From Sphingomonas phyllosphaerae (GTDB lineage Bacteria > Pseudomonadota > Alphaproteobacteria > Sphingomonadales > Sphingomonadaceae): 64,000 nt of DNA. Shown here piece by piece: positions 8,166-17,836 of the stretch. The stretch covers positions 1 through 64,000 of the forward strand of contig NZ_JAPYKH010000014.1 of assembly GCF_029623345.1 (NCBI RefSeq), in the 5' to 3' direction. Every line of letters starts with the position of its first letter. Position 1 is the stretch's first letter. Under the pieces are notes generated by a model. The model saw only the letters and a list, made by a program, of their open reading frames with translations, did no database searches and was not told where the DNA came from. The position numbers were made by a program, and so were the translations under genes.

Positions 8166-9563
8166 TCAGATCGTCCACCCGCTCCGATAGTCGCGCGTCA
8201 GCAGCGTGTTCGCGTCGGCGGCGTCGGTGATCCGCGCGGCGCTGCCATCATACGTGATCGGCCGCCCTGCACGTAGGGCGACCATGCCGAGCAGCATCGT
8301 CTCGTTGAGCGTCGTCGCATAAGCAAACGGGCACGACGCCTGCGTCTCGCCGCGGATCGCGGCGAGCCAGTTGCGTTCGTGCCCCTGCAACCCGCCCGCG
8401 ATCCGCGGCAGCGAGCGTGGCACCGCCGCGGCGCGCTCGGCCGCGCCGGCGCCGAACACCACCGGCTTCTCGCCATAGGTTTCGTGCATCAGCATGCCCT
8501 GGTCGCCGACGTAGAGCACGCCGCCCTCGGGCGACATCACCGCCTCGGCGGGCAGGTCGCGCGGGCTCGGCGGCATCAGCCCGCCATCGTACCAGGTGAG
8601 CTTGACCGGACCGCCCTTGGCATTGCCGAACTCGAAGAAGGTCAGCCCCGCCAGTGGCCAGCTGCCCGGCTGCGCCGGCTGGTCGCGCGACGCCCAGCGC
8701 GAGTGGCGCGTCTCGACCCGCGTCGGCAGGCCGGGCTCGAGCGCCCACACCGGGAAGTCGAGCAAATGCGCGCCCATGTCGCCCAGCGCGCCGGTGCCGA
8801 ACGGGGTCCAGCCGCGCCAGTTGAAGTGCGCATAATCGGGATGGTAGCCCCAGTCGACCGAGGCCGGCCCGAGCCACAGGTCCCAGTCCAGGCTGGCGGG
8901 CTTGGCCACCGGTTCGGGGCGCGCGATGCCCTGCGGCCAGATCGGGCGGTTGGTCCAGGCATGGACCTCGCGGACGGTGCCGATCGCGCCGCCGCGCAGC
9001 AGCTCCACGACGCGACGGCCGTCGTCGCCCGAGTGGCCCTGGTTGCCCATCTGCGTGACGAGCTTGGGGTTCTTCCGCGCCAGCTCGGCGAGCATGCGGC
9101 TCTCCGCCACCGTATAGGTCAGCGGCTTCTGGACATAGACGTGGAGCCCGCGCTCCATCGCCATCTTGGCCGCGACCGCGTGATGGTGGTCGGGGGTGGC
9201 GATCAGGACCGCCTCGATGTCCTTCCGCTTGTCGAACAGCTTGCGGTAATCGCTGAAATGCTCGGCCTTGTCATAGGCGGCGCGCAGCGCGATGCGCTCG
9301 GGGTTGGTGTTGCCGTCACGGCCGAGCAGCGACTTGGCGACATGATCGAAATCGACGTCGCAGGCGGCGACGATATTCTCGCCGGTCAGCCGCGAGGCGT
9401 TGGCGGCGCCCATGCCGCCCGCGCCGATTACCGCGACGTTGATCTTGTCGCCCGCCTTGCGCCGCCGCGCGGCCTGCGCGGCGCTTGGCAGCGCCCCCGC
9501 CATCGCCGTTGCCGCCGCGCCTGCCAGCCACGTGCGGCGGCTGATCCCCTCGCTGATCGTCAT
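8166..9563 (-). CDS. Tat-exported Gfo/Idh/MocA family oxidoreductase
   Basis: A 465-residue NAD(P)-dependent sugar or cyclitol dehydrogenase-like protein. The start at 9563 has GGAGAG six bases upstream. The N-terminus is a twin-arginine signal ([20 protein letters not shown], cleavage near AQAA). The Rossmann motif [17 protein letters not shown] follows, then [11 protein letters not shown] and the family's catalytic-lysine motif YVQKPLTY. The C-terminal half has the substrate-domain segments [15 protein letters not shown] and a terminal [14 protein letters not shown]. Export implies work in the periplasm. It lies downstream of a TBDR and a GFOR-like/gluconolactonase pair on the same strand, suggesting a shared carbohydrate-oxidation role. 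The substrate is unknown. Confidence 0.88.
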   Translation of the reverse strand: MTISEGISRRTWLAGAAATAMAGALPSAAQAARRRKAGDKINVAVIGAGGMGAANASRLTGENIVAACDVDFDHVAKSLLGRDGNTNPERIALRAAYDKAEHFSDYRKLFDKRKDIEAVLIATPDHHHAVAAKMAMERGLHVYVQKPLTYTVAESRMLAELARKNPKLVTQMGNQGHSGDDGRRVVELLRGGAIGTVREVHAWTNRPIWPQGIARPEPVAKPASLDWDLWLGPASVDWGYHPDYAHFNWRGWTPFGTGALGDMGAHLLDFPVWALEPGLPTRVETRHSRWASRDQPAQPGSWPLAGLTFFEFGNAKGGPVKLTWYDGGLMPPSPRDLPAEAVMSPEGGVLYVGDQGMLMHETYGEKPVVFGAGAAERAAAVPRSLPRIAGGLQGHERNWLAAIRGETQASCPFAYATTLNETMLLGMVALRAGRPITYDGSAARITDAADANTLLTRDYRSGWTI

Positions 9564-9778
9564 CGTCTCTCCTTCGCGTGCGTCGTTGCAGAGGCTTGCG
9601 CGCTCACCGCTTTCTTGCCGCGCTCCAAGCTGAGCTCCCGGCGTTGCGCCATTCGAAAGCAATTATCTTATTGTATGCGGCACGTAAGGAAGCCGGGCAA
9701 GCGGATACGTTAGCATCGCTGGCGTATACCGGGTGCAACTGCTCGACCGCCCCCCGCGACCGGCCGTCGCATCTTCCG

Positions 9779-9876
9779 CCGTCATCCCGGGCTTGACCCG
9801 GGATCCATGGTGCCGCGTAGGCCCGAGCCGTTGTCTCGGCGGCAACATCGATCCCGGCTCAAGGCCGGGATGACGG
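9779..9876. repeat. Paired palindromic intergenic repeat, family B
   Basis: Starts CCGTCATCCCGGGCTTGACC and ends GGCCGGGATGACGG. Each end is itself a small hairpin (CCCGGGCTTGACCCGGG and CCCGGCTCAAGGCCGGG), and the outer arms are complementary. It lies between two genes of the same strand. Related copies are at 15961, 19856, 22755, 49309, 56076 and 63568. Confidence 0.8.
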
Positions 9877-9897
9877 AAGGAAGAAGCGTCCCGCCCT

Positions 9898-12360
9898 TTA
9901 GAAGCTCAGCGCCGCACTGAAGCGCAGTGAGCGGCCGAGGATGGGGCGCGCCAGCACCGGCCCGGTCCCCTGCGAGCCGATGATGCGCGGATTGCCCTCG
10001 GTCAGCCCGATCTCGTTGGTGAGATTGTTGCCGGTCACCTGGAGCCGGATCCGCTCGGCGACTTCCACCGAGACGCCCGCGTCGAGCTGGTAGAAGCGCG
10101 GCAGCAGCTGCTGGTTCTCGGGATCGGAGAAACGGTCGCCGGTATATTGCAGCGTCGCGAACAGCGACGGGCGGAGGCTACCCACCGGCAGCTCGTAGGA
10201 CGGCGTCACGCGCCACATCCAGCGCGGCTGGCGCTGCACGCGGTTGCCGGTGTTGTCGATCGCGCCGCCACCGGTGAAGAAGTCCTGGTAGGTGCCGTCG
10301 AGGAAGGTCCCCGCCGCCGCCAGGCTGAAGCCCGCGAACGGCCGCAGCGCGCCCTCCAGCTCGACGCCGGTCGCCTTGGCGCCGCCGACCTGGCTCAGCG
10401 CGACGTTGTTGATCAGCTGCGTCGTCGCCAGCCCGTCGAACTTGTTGTGGAACACGGTGGCGTAGAGGTTGAGCCACGGCATCGAGACCTTGAGCCCGCC
10501 CTCATAGGTGTCGACCTTGGCGACGATCGTCAGCCCCTCGCGCAGGTTGTCGAACTGCGGGAAGCTGTGGCCGCGGCTGTAGCGCGCGAACACGCCGACC
10601 TGCGAGGTGAAGTCGTAGTTGGCGCCCGCGGTCCACGACCAGCGCCCCTCGCGGAACGGGTCGAGCGCGCGGCGCTCACCGAACACGTTGACGGCATTGT
10701 CGTAGAGCGTGTTCGGATTGCCATCGAGGTTGACCTGGGTCGCCGCCGGGGTGCGTAGGTTACCGTCGACGATGTGCTTCTGATAGCGCAGGCCGCCGTC
10801 GACGCGCAGCTGTGAAGTGATCTGCAGCTCGTCGACCGCGTAGAAGGCGAGGTCCGATCCCTTGTAATAAGCGTCGACGAGGAAGCCGTCGCCGCTGGTG
10901 AAGCCGTTCTGCGTCGCGGTGCGCCCGCCGTTGAGCGTCAGGTTGAGCAGCCGCGTGCGCGGCTCGGCGGTGAGCAGCACCTGGTTGCCCAGCGCCCATT
11001 GGTCGCGCGTGGTGTAATCGGCGTAGTAGAAGCCGCCGGTCAGCTTGTTGCCGCCGACCTTCCACTCCAGCGCAGTGTCGGCGACGAAGGAGGTGATCTT
11101 CTTCTGCACGCTCCAGATGCCCGCGCGCATCACCTGCGTGTCCGCGCCCGAGGCGACCGCGCCCCCGCCGTTGACGTAGCTGAGCGCGGCGACCGTCGAG
11201 CCGGCGCCGCCGAGCGCGGTCGCGATGGCCGAGGCGGCGGTGGGCGGTCCGTCGGGGACGAGCCCGACCGTGTCGGCGCGCCCGCCGAGATAGCTCATCC
11301 GCTCGCGCACGCGCAGGCCGTCCGCCACCTCATAGTCGAAGGTGATGCCGGTGTTGATCACGTCGGCGCCGCGGCCGTTCTCGAGGTTGACGGTGTTGCC
11401 CTGGACGTTGCGCGTCAGCCGCGTCTCGGGCCCGAGCAGGGTGCCGGTGCCCGCGTCGAAGCCCGGATAGGCGCTGATCTTGCGCCCGTCCTGGATCACC
11501 GGGATCGGCAGCAGCCACTGGCCGCGGTCGTTGAGGTAGCGCGCGTAGACCTCGACCGAGCCGCGCCCCTCGAAATCATGGTGGACGTTGGCGGTGACCT
11601 GGCCGCCCTTCTCGGCGCGGAAGCCGGGGTCGCGGATGCCGTTGCCCTGCGCGTAGAAGCCGCCGATCATGAAGCCGGTGTTCTCGCCGAGCGGGCCCGA
11701 CACCCAGGCGTCGCCGCGCGCCTCGTCATAGTCGGTGTAGGAGAATTTCGCGAGGCCGTGCAGCGCGCTGCCGCCCGTACGCGGCACGACGTTGACGGTC
11801 AGGCCGGGCTGGCCGTTGGAGAAGAGCGAGCCGGTGCCGCCGCGCACCGCCTCGACCCGCTGCACCGTCTCGTCGAGCCGGATCAGCTGCGAGTTCTCGA
11901 GGAACGACAGCGTCGAGGGCGGGAAGATCGGCACGCCGCCGAGCTGGAAGGTGACGAACTGCGCGTCGCCGCCCGAGGGGTAGCCGCGCACGAAGATGTT
12001 GGCGCCGTTCTGCCCACCCGAGCTCTCCGCCATCACGCCGGGAACGGTGCGGAGCAGATCGGCGGTGCTGTTCGGCGCGGCGCGCTCGATCGCGTCGTCG
12101 CTGAGCGTGGTGACCGCGAAGGCGGCGTCCTGCCGCCGCGTGCCGCCGCCCGCGGTGCCGACGACGATGATGTCGTCGCCGGTCGGCGCGGTCGTGTCGA
12201 CGATGCCGGTGTCGGGCTGCGAGCGCTGCGCGGTGTTCTGGGCAGTGGTCTGGCTGGTGTCGGGCGCGATGTCGGACTGGGCGAGCGCGGGCGCGGCGAG
12301 CAGCGTCAGCGCGACGGTGGCGGCGCCGCTGAGCAGCCGCGTGGCGTGGGTGGACCGCAT
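9898..12360 (-). CDS. TonB-dependent receptor, siderophore-receptor style
   Basis: An 820-residue outer-membrane receptor. The ATG at 12360 follows GGGAGAAG and opens a Sec signal peptide (TRLLSGAATVALTLLAAPAL, cleavage after ALAQ). The TonB box region DDIIVVGTAGGG is followed by a plug with LLRTVPGVMAESSGGQNGAN, IFVRGY and RVEAVRGGTGSLFSNGQPGL. The barrel ends with a terminal Phe (RSLRFSAALSF). The plug (MAESSGGQNGANIFVRGY) resembles receptors annotated as FecA/FhuA-like, but location beside gluconolactonase and GFOR-like genes could equally mean a sugar ligand. No anti-sigma/sigma pair is next to it. Confidence 0.93.
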   Translation of the reverse strand: MRSTHATRLLSGAATVALTLLAAPALAQSDIAPDTSQTTAQNTAQRSQPDTGIVDTTAPTGDDIIVVGTAGGGTRRQDAAFAVTTLSDDAIERAAPNSTADLLRTVPGVMAESSGGQNGANIFVRGYPSGGDAQFVTFQLGGVPIFPPSTLSFLENSQLIRLDETVQRVEAVRGGTGSLFSNGQPGLTVNVVPRTGGSALHGLAKFSYTDYDEARGDAWVSGPLGENTGFMIGGFYAQGNGIRDPGFRAEKGGQVTANVHHDFEGRGSVEVYARYLNDRGQWLLPIPVIQDGRKISAYPGFDAGTGTLLGPETRLTRNVQGNTVNLENGRGADVINTGITFDYEVADGLRVRERMSYLGGRADTVGLVPDGPPTAASAIATALGGAGSTVAALSYVNGGGAVASGADTQVMRAGIWSVQKKITSFVADTALEWKVGGNKLTGGFYYADYTTRDQWALGNQVLLTAEPRTRLLNLTLNGGRTATQNGFTSGDGFLVDAYYKGSDLAFYAVDELQITSQLRVDGGLRYQKHIVDGNLRTPAATQVNLDGNPNTLYDNAVNVFGERRALDPFREGRWSWTAGANYDFTSQVGVFARYSRGHSFPQFDNLREGLTIVAKVDTYEGGLKVSMPWLNLYATVFHNKFDGLATTQLINNVALSQVGGAKATGVELEGALRPFAGFSLAAAGTFLDGTYQDFFTGGGAIDNTGNRVQRQPRWMWRVTPSYELPVGSLRPSLFATLQYTGDRFSDPENQQLLPRFYQLDAGVSVEVAERIRLQVTGNNLTNEIGLTEGNPRIIGSQGTGPVLARPILGRSLRFSAALSF

Positions 12361-12502
12361 GCTTCTTCTCCCTCTGGTGCGGCGCTCGGGTGGCGCCGTT
12401 AACCGTAAATGTAAGGTGCGCACGGACTCGTGTCGACACGCGGCGGGCTGCGATGGATCGTTGATGTGGGATGGTTGCTTCTGCGCCACAGTGCGGAGGG
12501 CA

Positions 12503-12594
12503 AGCCCCTCGGCTTCAGGGGAGGGGTTGGGGTGGGGCGCTTCCGCGAGCGCCGCATGTGCGGCGAGGCCCCGCACCTGCCCCCCTCCTCCGGA
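12503..12594. repeat. GC-rich intergenic repeat, family C
   Basis: GCCCCTCGGCTTCAGGGGAG and GGGTTGGGGTGGGGC, then a GC palindrome (GCCGCATGTGCGGC) and a pyrimidine-rich CCCCCCTCCTCC arm. It is similar to the family C repeats at 16472, 35584, 36949 and 39465. The remainder of the TBDR upstream region (12361-12500) shows no gene. Confidence 0.6.
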
Positions 12595-12625
12595 ACCAGA
12601 GCGTGGGCAACCCGCGCGTGCCTTC

Positions 12626-13645
12626 TTACCCCACCAGCGCGACGCGGCAGATCCGGTCCGAAGCGGTGAGGAACAGGCTGCGGCCACCCTCGCCCACGCA
12701 AGCGTTGGCGATCGGCCTGCCGTTGCCGATGATACCGAGCGGCTCCCCCGCCGGGCTGAGCACGTGCATGCCGCCCGGCCCGCTGACGAACAGATGCCCC
12801 GCCGCGGCCACGTCCATGCCGTCGGGCGCGCCCGCCCAGCCCTTCGCCTTGTCCGCGCGCATGTCGCTGAACACGCGCGAGCCGGTCGGCGAGCCGCGCG
12901 CGTCGAGCGTATAGGCCCACACCAGCGGCGCGGCGTCGTCCGAGCAGGACAGGTACAGCGTCCGCTCATCGGGCGAGAGGCCGACGCCATTGGGAAAGCG
13001 CCGCGCACCGTCGAGCAGCGTGACCGTGCCGTCGGGATCGAGCCGGTAGAGCCCCGTCACATCGAGCTCGCGCAGCGGCGAGTCGGGGCCGGCCGCGAAG
13101 CCATAGGTCGGGTCGGTGAAATAGATCGCGCCCGAGCGCGCCACCACCACGTCGTTGGGGCTGTTGAAGCGCTTGCCGCGATAGCGGTCGGCCAGCACGG
13201 TCCGCTTCCTGGTGGCGAGATCGACGCGGACGATCGCGCGCGTGCCGCTGTCGGCGACGATCAGCCGGCCGCGGTGATCGAGCGCGAGCCCGTTGGCGCC
13301 GGCCTCGCGGATCGCGGGCGGGATCGGCGTCTGCAGGCCCGAGGGATCGAGGAACGGCCGCGCGCCGTCGCGGCGCGACCAGCGATGGACGACGTTGGCG
13401 GGCACGTCGGAGAAGAGCAGATACTCGCCCTTGGCGACCCACACCGGCCCCTCGGCCCAGCGATAGCCGGTGGCGAGCGTCTCGATCGTCGCGCCGCGCG
13501 GGATGATCGAGTCGAGCCGCGGGTCGAGCCGCAGCACCCCCATCGGCGGCGGCTCGGCCGCGCGCGCGGCGCCGGCGAGCAGCGCCCCCGCGCCCAGCCC
13601 CGCCCCCAGTCCCGCCAGCGCGGCGCGGCGGGTGAGCGCGGTCAT
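12626..13645 (-). CDS. SMP-30/gluconolactonase family lactonase, exported
   Basis: A 339-residue six-bladed beta-propeller of the SMP-30/gluconolactonase/LRE family, which hydrolyses sugar lactones using a divalent metal. The N-terminus TRRAALAGLGAGLGAGALLA is a probable Tat or Sec signal. Family motifs are clear: YRWAEGPVWV (metal-binding Glu), GANGLALDHRGRLIVADSG, RFNSPNDVVVARSGAIYFTD (metal-binding Asn/Asp), FPNGVGLSPDERTLYLS and GAPDGMDV (metal-binding Asp). The start codon overlaps the stop of the GFOR-like gene (ATGA), so the two are translationally coupled. That pairing fits hydrolysis of an aldonolactone made by its partner. Confidence 0.9.
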   Translation of the reverse strand: MTALTRRAALAGLGAGLGAGALLAGAARAAEPPPMGVLRLDPRLDSIIPRGATIETLATGYRWAEGPVWVAKGEYLLFSDVPANVVHRWSRRDGARPFLDPSGLQTPIPPAIREAGANGLALDHRGRLIVADSGTRAIVRVDLATRKRTVLADRYRGKRFNSPNDVVVARSGAIYFTDPTYGFAAGPDSPLRELDVTGLYRLDPDGTVTLLDGARRFPNGVGLSPDERTLYLSCSDDAAPLVWAYTLDARGSPTGSRVFSDMRADKAKGWAGAPDGMDVAAAGHLFVSGPGGMHVLSPAGEPLGIIGNGRPIANACVGEGGRSLFLTASDRICRVALVG

Positions 13646-14736
13646 ACCAGCCGCACGCGCTGGCCCTCGCGCGCCGAGCGGTAGATCGCCTCGATCACGC
13701 GCAGGTCCGCCAGTCCCTCCTCGCCGCCGGTCAGCGGCTCCTTGTCGTCGAGGATGCACTCGGCGAGATGGTCGAGCTGTCCGGCGTGCTGCGCCTTGCC
13801 CGCGGGCGGGTCGCGCGGCTCGGTGCGGCCGTCGCGGTTGATCCGCATCTTCTGCCCCTCGTACGAGGTGGCGGGCTCGAGCTCGATCCAGCCCTTGCTG
13901 CCGGTGACGCGATAGGCGTTGTGGTTCGAATTGTAGCTCGACACGCAGGTCGCCTCGATCCCCGAAGGGAAGCGCAGCAGGAAGGAGATCTTGTCCTCCA
14001 CCGTGCGGAAGCGCGGGTCGGACCGGTCGGTCGACTCGATCGCGCTGACCTCGACCGGATTCTCGCCGGCGAGATAGCGCGCCGCGTTGAGGCTGTAGAT
14101 GCCGATGTCCATCAGCGAGCCGCCGCCCGACAGCGGGCGGTCGAGCCGCCACTGGTTGGGCTGGATGGTAAAGCCGTGCTCGGAGGTGATGATCTGCGTC
14201 GGCCCGACGAAGCCGCTCTGCGCCAGCTGGATCGCGAGCTTGTTGTGCGGCTGGAAGCGCGAGCGATAGCCGATCATCAGCTTGCGCTTGGCGGCGCGGC
14301 AGGCATCGATCATCGTCTGGCATTCCGCTACCGAGACCGCCATCGGCTTCTCGCACATCACGTGCTTGCCCGCCTTGGCGGCGCGCACGACATATTCGGC
14401 GTGCATCGAGTTGGGCAGGATGACGTAGACCACGTCCACGTCGGGATTGTCGCGGATCGTGTCGAAATTGGCGTAGCTGTAGCGGTGGGTCTTGGGGATG
14501 TTGTACTGCGCGCCGAACTTCTCGAGCTTGGCCGGCGTGCCGCTGACCAGTGCGACCAGGCGCGAGTGGTCGCATTCGGCGAACTTGGACATGATCAGCT
14601 CGGCGTAGCGGCCCAGCCCGACCACGGCATAGCCGATCTTGCGATCGCGCGACGGCGCGGCGCAGGCGCCGCTCGCGGCGGCAGCAAGCCCCACCCCGAG
14701 CCCGGCGATGATGGTGCGGCGGTCGGCCTCGCGCAT
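13642..14736 (-). CDS. Tat-exported glucose-fructose oxidoreductase-like dehydrogenase (Gfo/Idh/MocA)
   Basis: A 364-residue protein with a twin-arginine signal (ADRRTIIAGLGVGLAAAA). Long stretches follow the Zymomonas mobilis glucose-fructose oxidoreductase pattern: GYAVVGLGRYAE (dinucleotide site), VYVILPNSMHAEYVVRAAKA, GKHVMCEKPMAVSVAECQ with the catalytic lysine (K130), LMIGYR, GGGSLMDIGIYSLNAARYL with the catalytic tyrosine (Y214), and the C-terminal AQHAGQLDHLAECI. GFOR oxidises aldoses to lactones in the periplasm with tightly bound NADP. The protein is shorter at the N-terminus than Zymomonas GFOR, which uses an arm for tetramer assembly, so strict GFOR activity is not assured. It is the first gene of a unit with the lactonase. 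Confidence 0.82.
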   Translation of the reverse strand: MREADRRTIIAGLGVGLAAAASGACAAPSRDRKIGYAVVGLGRYAELIMSKFAECDHSRLVALVSGTPAKLEKFGAQYNIPKTHRYSYANFDTIRDNPDVDVVYVILPNSMHAEYVVRAAKAGKHVMCEKPMAVSVAECQTMIDACRAAKRKLMIGYRSRFQPHNKLAIQLAQSGFVGPTQIITSEHGFTIQPNQWRLDRPLSGGGSLMDIGIYSLNAARYLAGENPVEVSAIESTDRSDPRFRTVEDKISFLLRFPSGIEATCVSSYNSNHNAYRVTGSKGWIELEPATSYEGQKMRINRDGRTEPRDPPAGKAQHAGQLDHLAECILDDKEPLTGGEEGLADLRVIEAIYRSAREGQRVRLV

Positions 14737-14793
14737 GTCCCTCTCCCTCTGCTGTCGACGCTTTCGGCGCCGTGGATCAGAGGGTTAACAGCA

Positions 14794-15228
14794 TCACCCG
14801 GGGAGCGCTACCATCTCCGCCGCGGCCTCGTCGCGCGTGTCGTAGCGCGCCTGCGCGGCGGCGACCGCGACCATCCGCGTCTCTGCCCAGTCGATCATCT
14901 GGCGCAGCGCGCCGAGCAGCTCGCGCCCGAGCGGCGTGACGCGATAGACCACCTTGATCGGCACGCTGGCCTCGACCTCGCGAGTCACCAGCCCGTCGCG
15001 CTCGAGCGAGCGCAGCGTCTGGCTGAGCATCTTCTGCGACACGCCCGCGATGCGGCGCTTGAGTTCGCTGAAACGCCGCGGCGAGTCGCCGAGCAGCAGC
15101 AGGATCAACACGCTCCATTTGTCGCCGACACGGTCGAGCAGGCGCCGCGTCGGGCAGTCCGCGGCATAAACATCACCGCGCGCGGTATCGTCGAAGTAAC
15201 CAGGTGAGATCGAAGTGCCGTCTTGCAT
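14794..15228 (-). CDS. HxlR family transcriptional regulator
   Basis: A 144-residue winged-helix regulator of the HxlR/YodB type. The domain covers about residues 23-115: the conserved cysteine start ADCPTRRLLDRVGDKWSVLI, the recognition helix region FSELKRRIAGVSQKMLSQTL and the wing LVTREVEASVPIKVVYRVT. Members often sense electrophiles or redox state through the N-terminal Cys and control a divergent oxidoreductase. That layout is seen here, with an NAD(P)-binding gene starting 55 bases away on the other strand. It may also read into the GFOR-like gene 57 bases downstream. Confidence 0.92.
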   Translation of the reverse strand: MQDGTSISPGYFDDTARGDVYAADCPTRRLLDRVGDKWSVLILLLLGDSPRRFSELKRRIAGVSQKMLSQTLRSLERDGLVTREVEASVPIKVVYRVTPLGRELLGALRQMIDWAETRMVAVAAAQARYDTRDEAAAEMVALPG

Positions 15229-15283
15229 GACGTCGCGCCCTAGCCAAGTAGGTCACCGTTGGAAACCACCCTCGGAGGGCGAG

Positions 15284-15892
15284 ATGAAGGTAGCGGTGCT
15301 GGGCGCGAGCGGTCGCGCAGGCAAGGAGATCACGCAGGAGCTGGCGCGGCGCGGCCATCAGGTCACCGCGGTCGCGCGCCATCCGGAGGGCATCCCCGCG
15401 GACGACGGCGTCACCGCGATAGCGGGCGACGCGCATGACGCCGACGCTCTGGCCGGGCTGGTCCGCGGTCACGATGCGGTGATCAGCGCGCTCCACTTCG
15501 ACGTTACCGCCGAGACGCTGCTGGGCGCTGTACGCGCCGCCGGCGTGCCGCGGCTGCTGGTCACCGGCGGCGCGGCGAGTCTTCGCAGCGCCGATGGCGG
15601 CCGGCTGATCGACTCGCCCGACTTCCCGGCGGCGTGGCGCGACATGGCGATGGGCGGGGTTCGCTTCCTCGACGCGCTGCGCGGGGTGGAGGACGTGGAC
15701 TGGACCTTCTTCTCGCCCGCCGCGCTGATCGAGGAGGGGCCGCGCACCACGCAGTTCCGGCTCGGCAGTGACGAGCTGGTGGTCGATGCCGAGGGGCAGA
15801 GCCGCATCAGCTTTGCCGATTACGCGATCGCGATGGTCGACGAGCTGGAGCAGCACCGCCACCCGCGCGCGCGCTTCACGGCGGCCTATTGA
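15284..15892 (+). CDS. NAD(P)H-binding atypical short-chain dehydrogenase
   Basis: A 202-residue Rossmann-fold protein with GGAGGGCGAG directly before the ATG. It begins MKVAVLGASGRAGKEITQEL, an atypical GxxGxxG nucleotide motif of the NAD(P)-binding/NmrA-like SDR group (YwnB/HSCARG-like). VISALHFD, LLVTGGAASL and WTFFSPAALIEEG follow. It lacks the classical SDR YxxxK active site, so it could be a redox sensor, an epimerase-like enzyme or a quinone/aldehyde reductase. It lies divergent to the HxlR regulator and is its probable target. Confidence 0.85.
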   Translation: MKVAVLGASGRAGKEITQELARRGHQVTAVARHPEGIPADDGVTAIAGDAHDADALAGLVRGHDAVISALHFDVTAETLLGAVRAAGVPRLLVTGGAASLRSADGGRLIDSPDFPAAWRDMAMGGVRFLDALRGVEDVDWTFFSPAALIEEGPRTTQFRLGSDELVVDAEGQSRISFADYAIAMVDELEQHRHPRARFTAAY

Positions 15893-15960
15893 CGAGGCGG
15901 GCGGCAGGGTCGCGGCTTTGGTGGCGGTACGCGGGAGTGCTGTCGCCCCCCCACCCCCCG

Positions 15961-16058
15961 CCGTCACCCCGAACTTGGTCCGGGATCCACCGTGCCGCAC
16001 ATCCTGGCGCCGCTGCTCTCGCGGTGGGGTGAATTCCGGATCACGTCCGGGATGACGG
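15961..16058. repeat. Paired palindromic intergenic repeat, family B
   Basis: CCGTCACCCCGAACTTGGTC with CCGGGATCCACCGTGCCGC, then CCGGATCACGTCCGGGATG ending in GATGACGG. It has the same two-unit plan as 9779-9876 and sits between convergent genes. Confidence 0.78.
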
Positions 16059-16103
16059 CGGTGGATAGCGGAGCGGGGAAAAGGCCACTGCATCGCAGCA
16101 CCC

Positions 16104-16415
16104 TCAACCGAGCGCTTTCTCCAGCTCGGCCTTGCTCATCGTCGAGCGGCCCGGCAGATCCGCCTTCTTCGCGCGCTCGTACAATTCGGCCTTGCTCGGC
16201 CCCTGCGCGCGCTCGCGCCGCTCGGCGTCATCCCTTCGGCGGCGATTCCGCGCGGGGCTCTGCTGGGTCGATGCGCCCGCCTCGCTCAGGCCGATCGCGA
16301 TTGCCTGCTGGCGGCTGGTGACCTTGCGGCCCGCGCTGGTCTCCAGCTCGCCTTCCGCAAACTCGTGCATCACCCGCTCGACCGTCTCCTGCTGCGCCTT
16401 GCTCTGTTTGGCCAT
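16104..16415 (-). CDS. DUF6496/Rho N-terminal-like small basic protein
   Basis: A 103-residue hydrophilic protein with AGGAG before the ATG at 16415. The N-terminal half (QETVERVMHEFAEGELET, SAGRKVTSRQQAIAIGLSEA) matches the DUF6496 pattern often seen near stress proteins. After an Arg-rich linker (residues 56-70), two short helices GPSKAELYERAKKADLPGRS and TMSKAELEKAL resemble the Rho-termination-factor N-terminal/SAP-like helix-extended-helix, which binds nucleic acid. Function is unknown; a DNA/RNA-associated stress role is an inference. Confidence 0.8.
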   Translation of the reverse strand: MAKQSKAQQETVERVMHEFAEGELETSAGRKVTSRQQAIAIGLSEAGASTQQSPARNRRRRDDAERRERAQGPSKAELYERAKKADLPGRSTMSKAELEKALG

Positions 16416-16471
16416 CTCGCACGCTCCTGAAGCGATGCGGCGAGAACCGGGGCGAAGCACGCCAGGTTCCC

Positions 16472-16638
16472 AGATCCTCCCCGTCACGGGGAGGGGGGCC
16501 ATGCGCAGCATGGTGGAGGGGGTTCTCCGCAAGCGCTGCGGCACGTGGCGCGCGCCGCCACGAGCGTCGCGCCGAGCGGAGAGCCCCATCCACCACTCGC
16601 TTCGCGAGCGGTCCCCCTACCCGTGTCGGGGAGGATCT
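16472..16638. repeat. Paired GC-rich inverted repeat, family C
   Basis: Outer arms AGATCCTCCCCGTCACGGGG and CGGGGAGGATCT are inverted copies about 165 bases apart. Inside are CATGCGCAGCATG with TGGTGGAGGGGG and the opposing CCATCCACCACTCGCTTCGC arm. This 'GTGGAGGGGGTT' architecture recurs at 36949-37081. Confidence 0.8.
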
Positions 16639-16644
16639 ACAAGC

Positions 16645-17829
<1,185 letters not shown>

Positions 17830-17836
17830 GCGGTGA

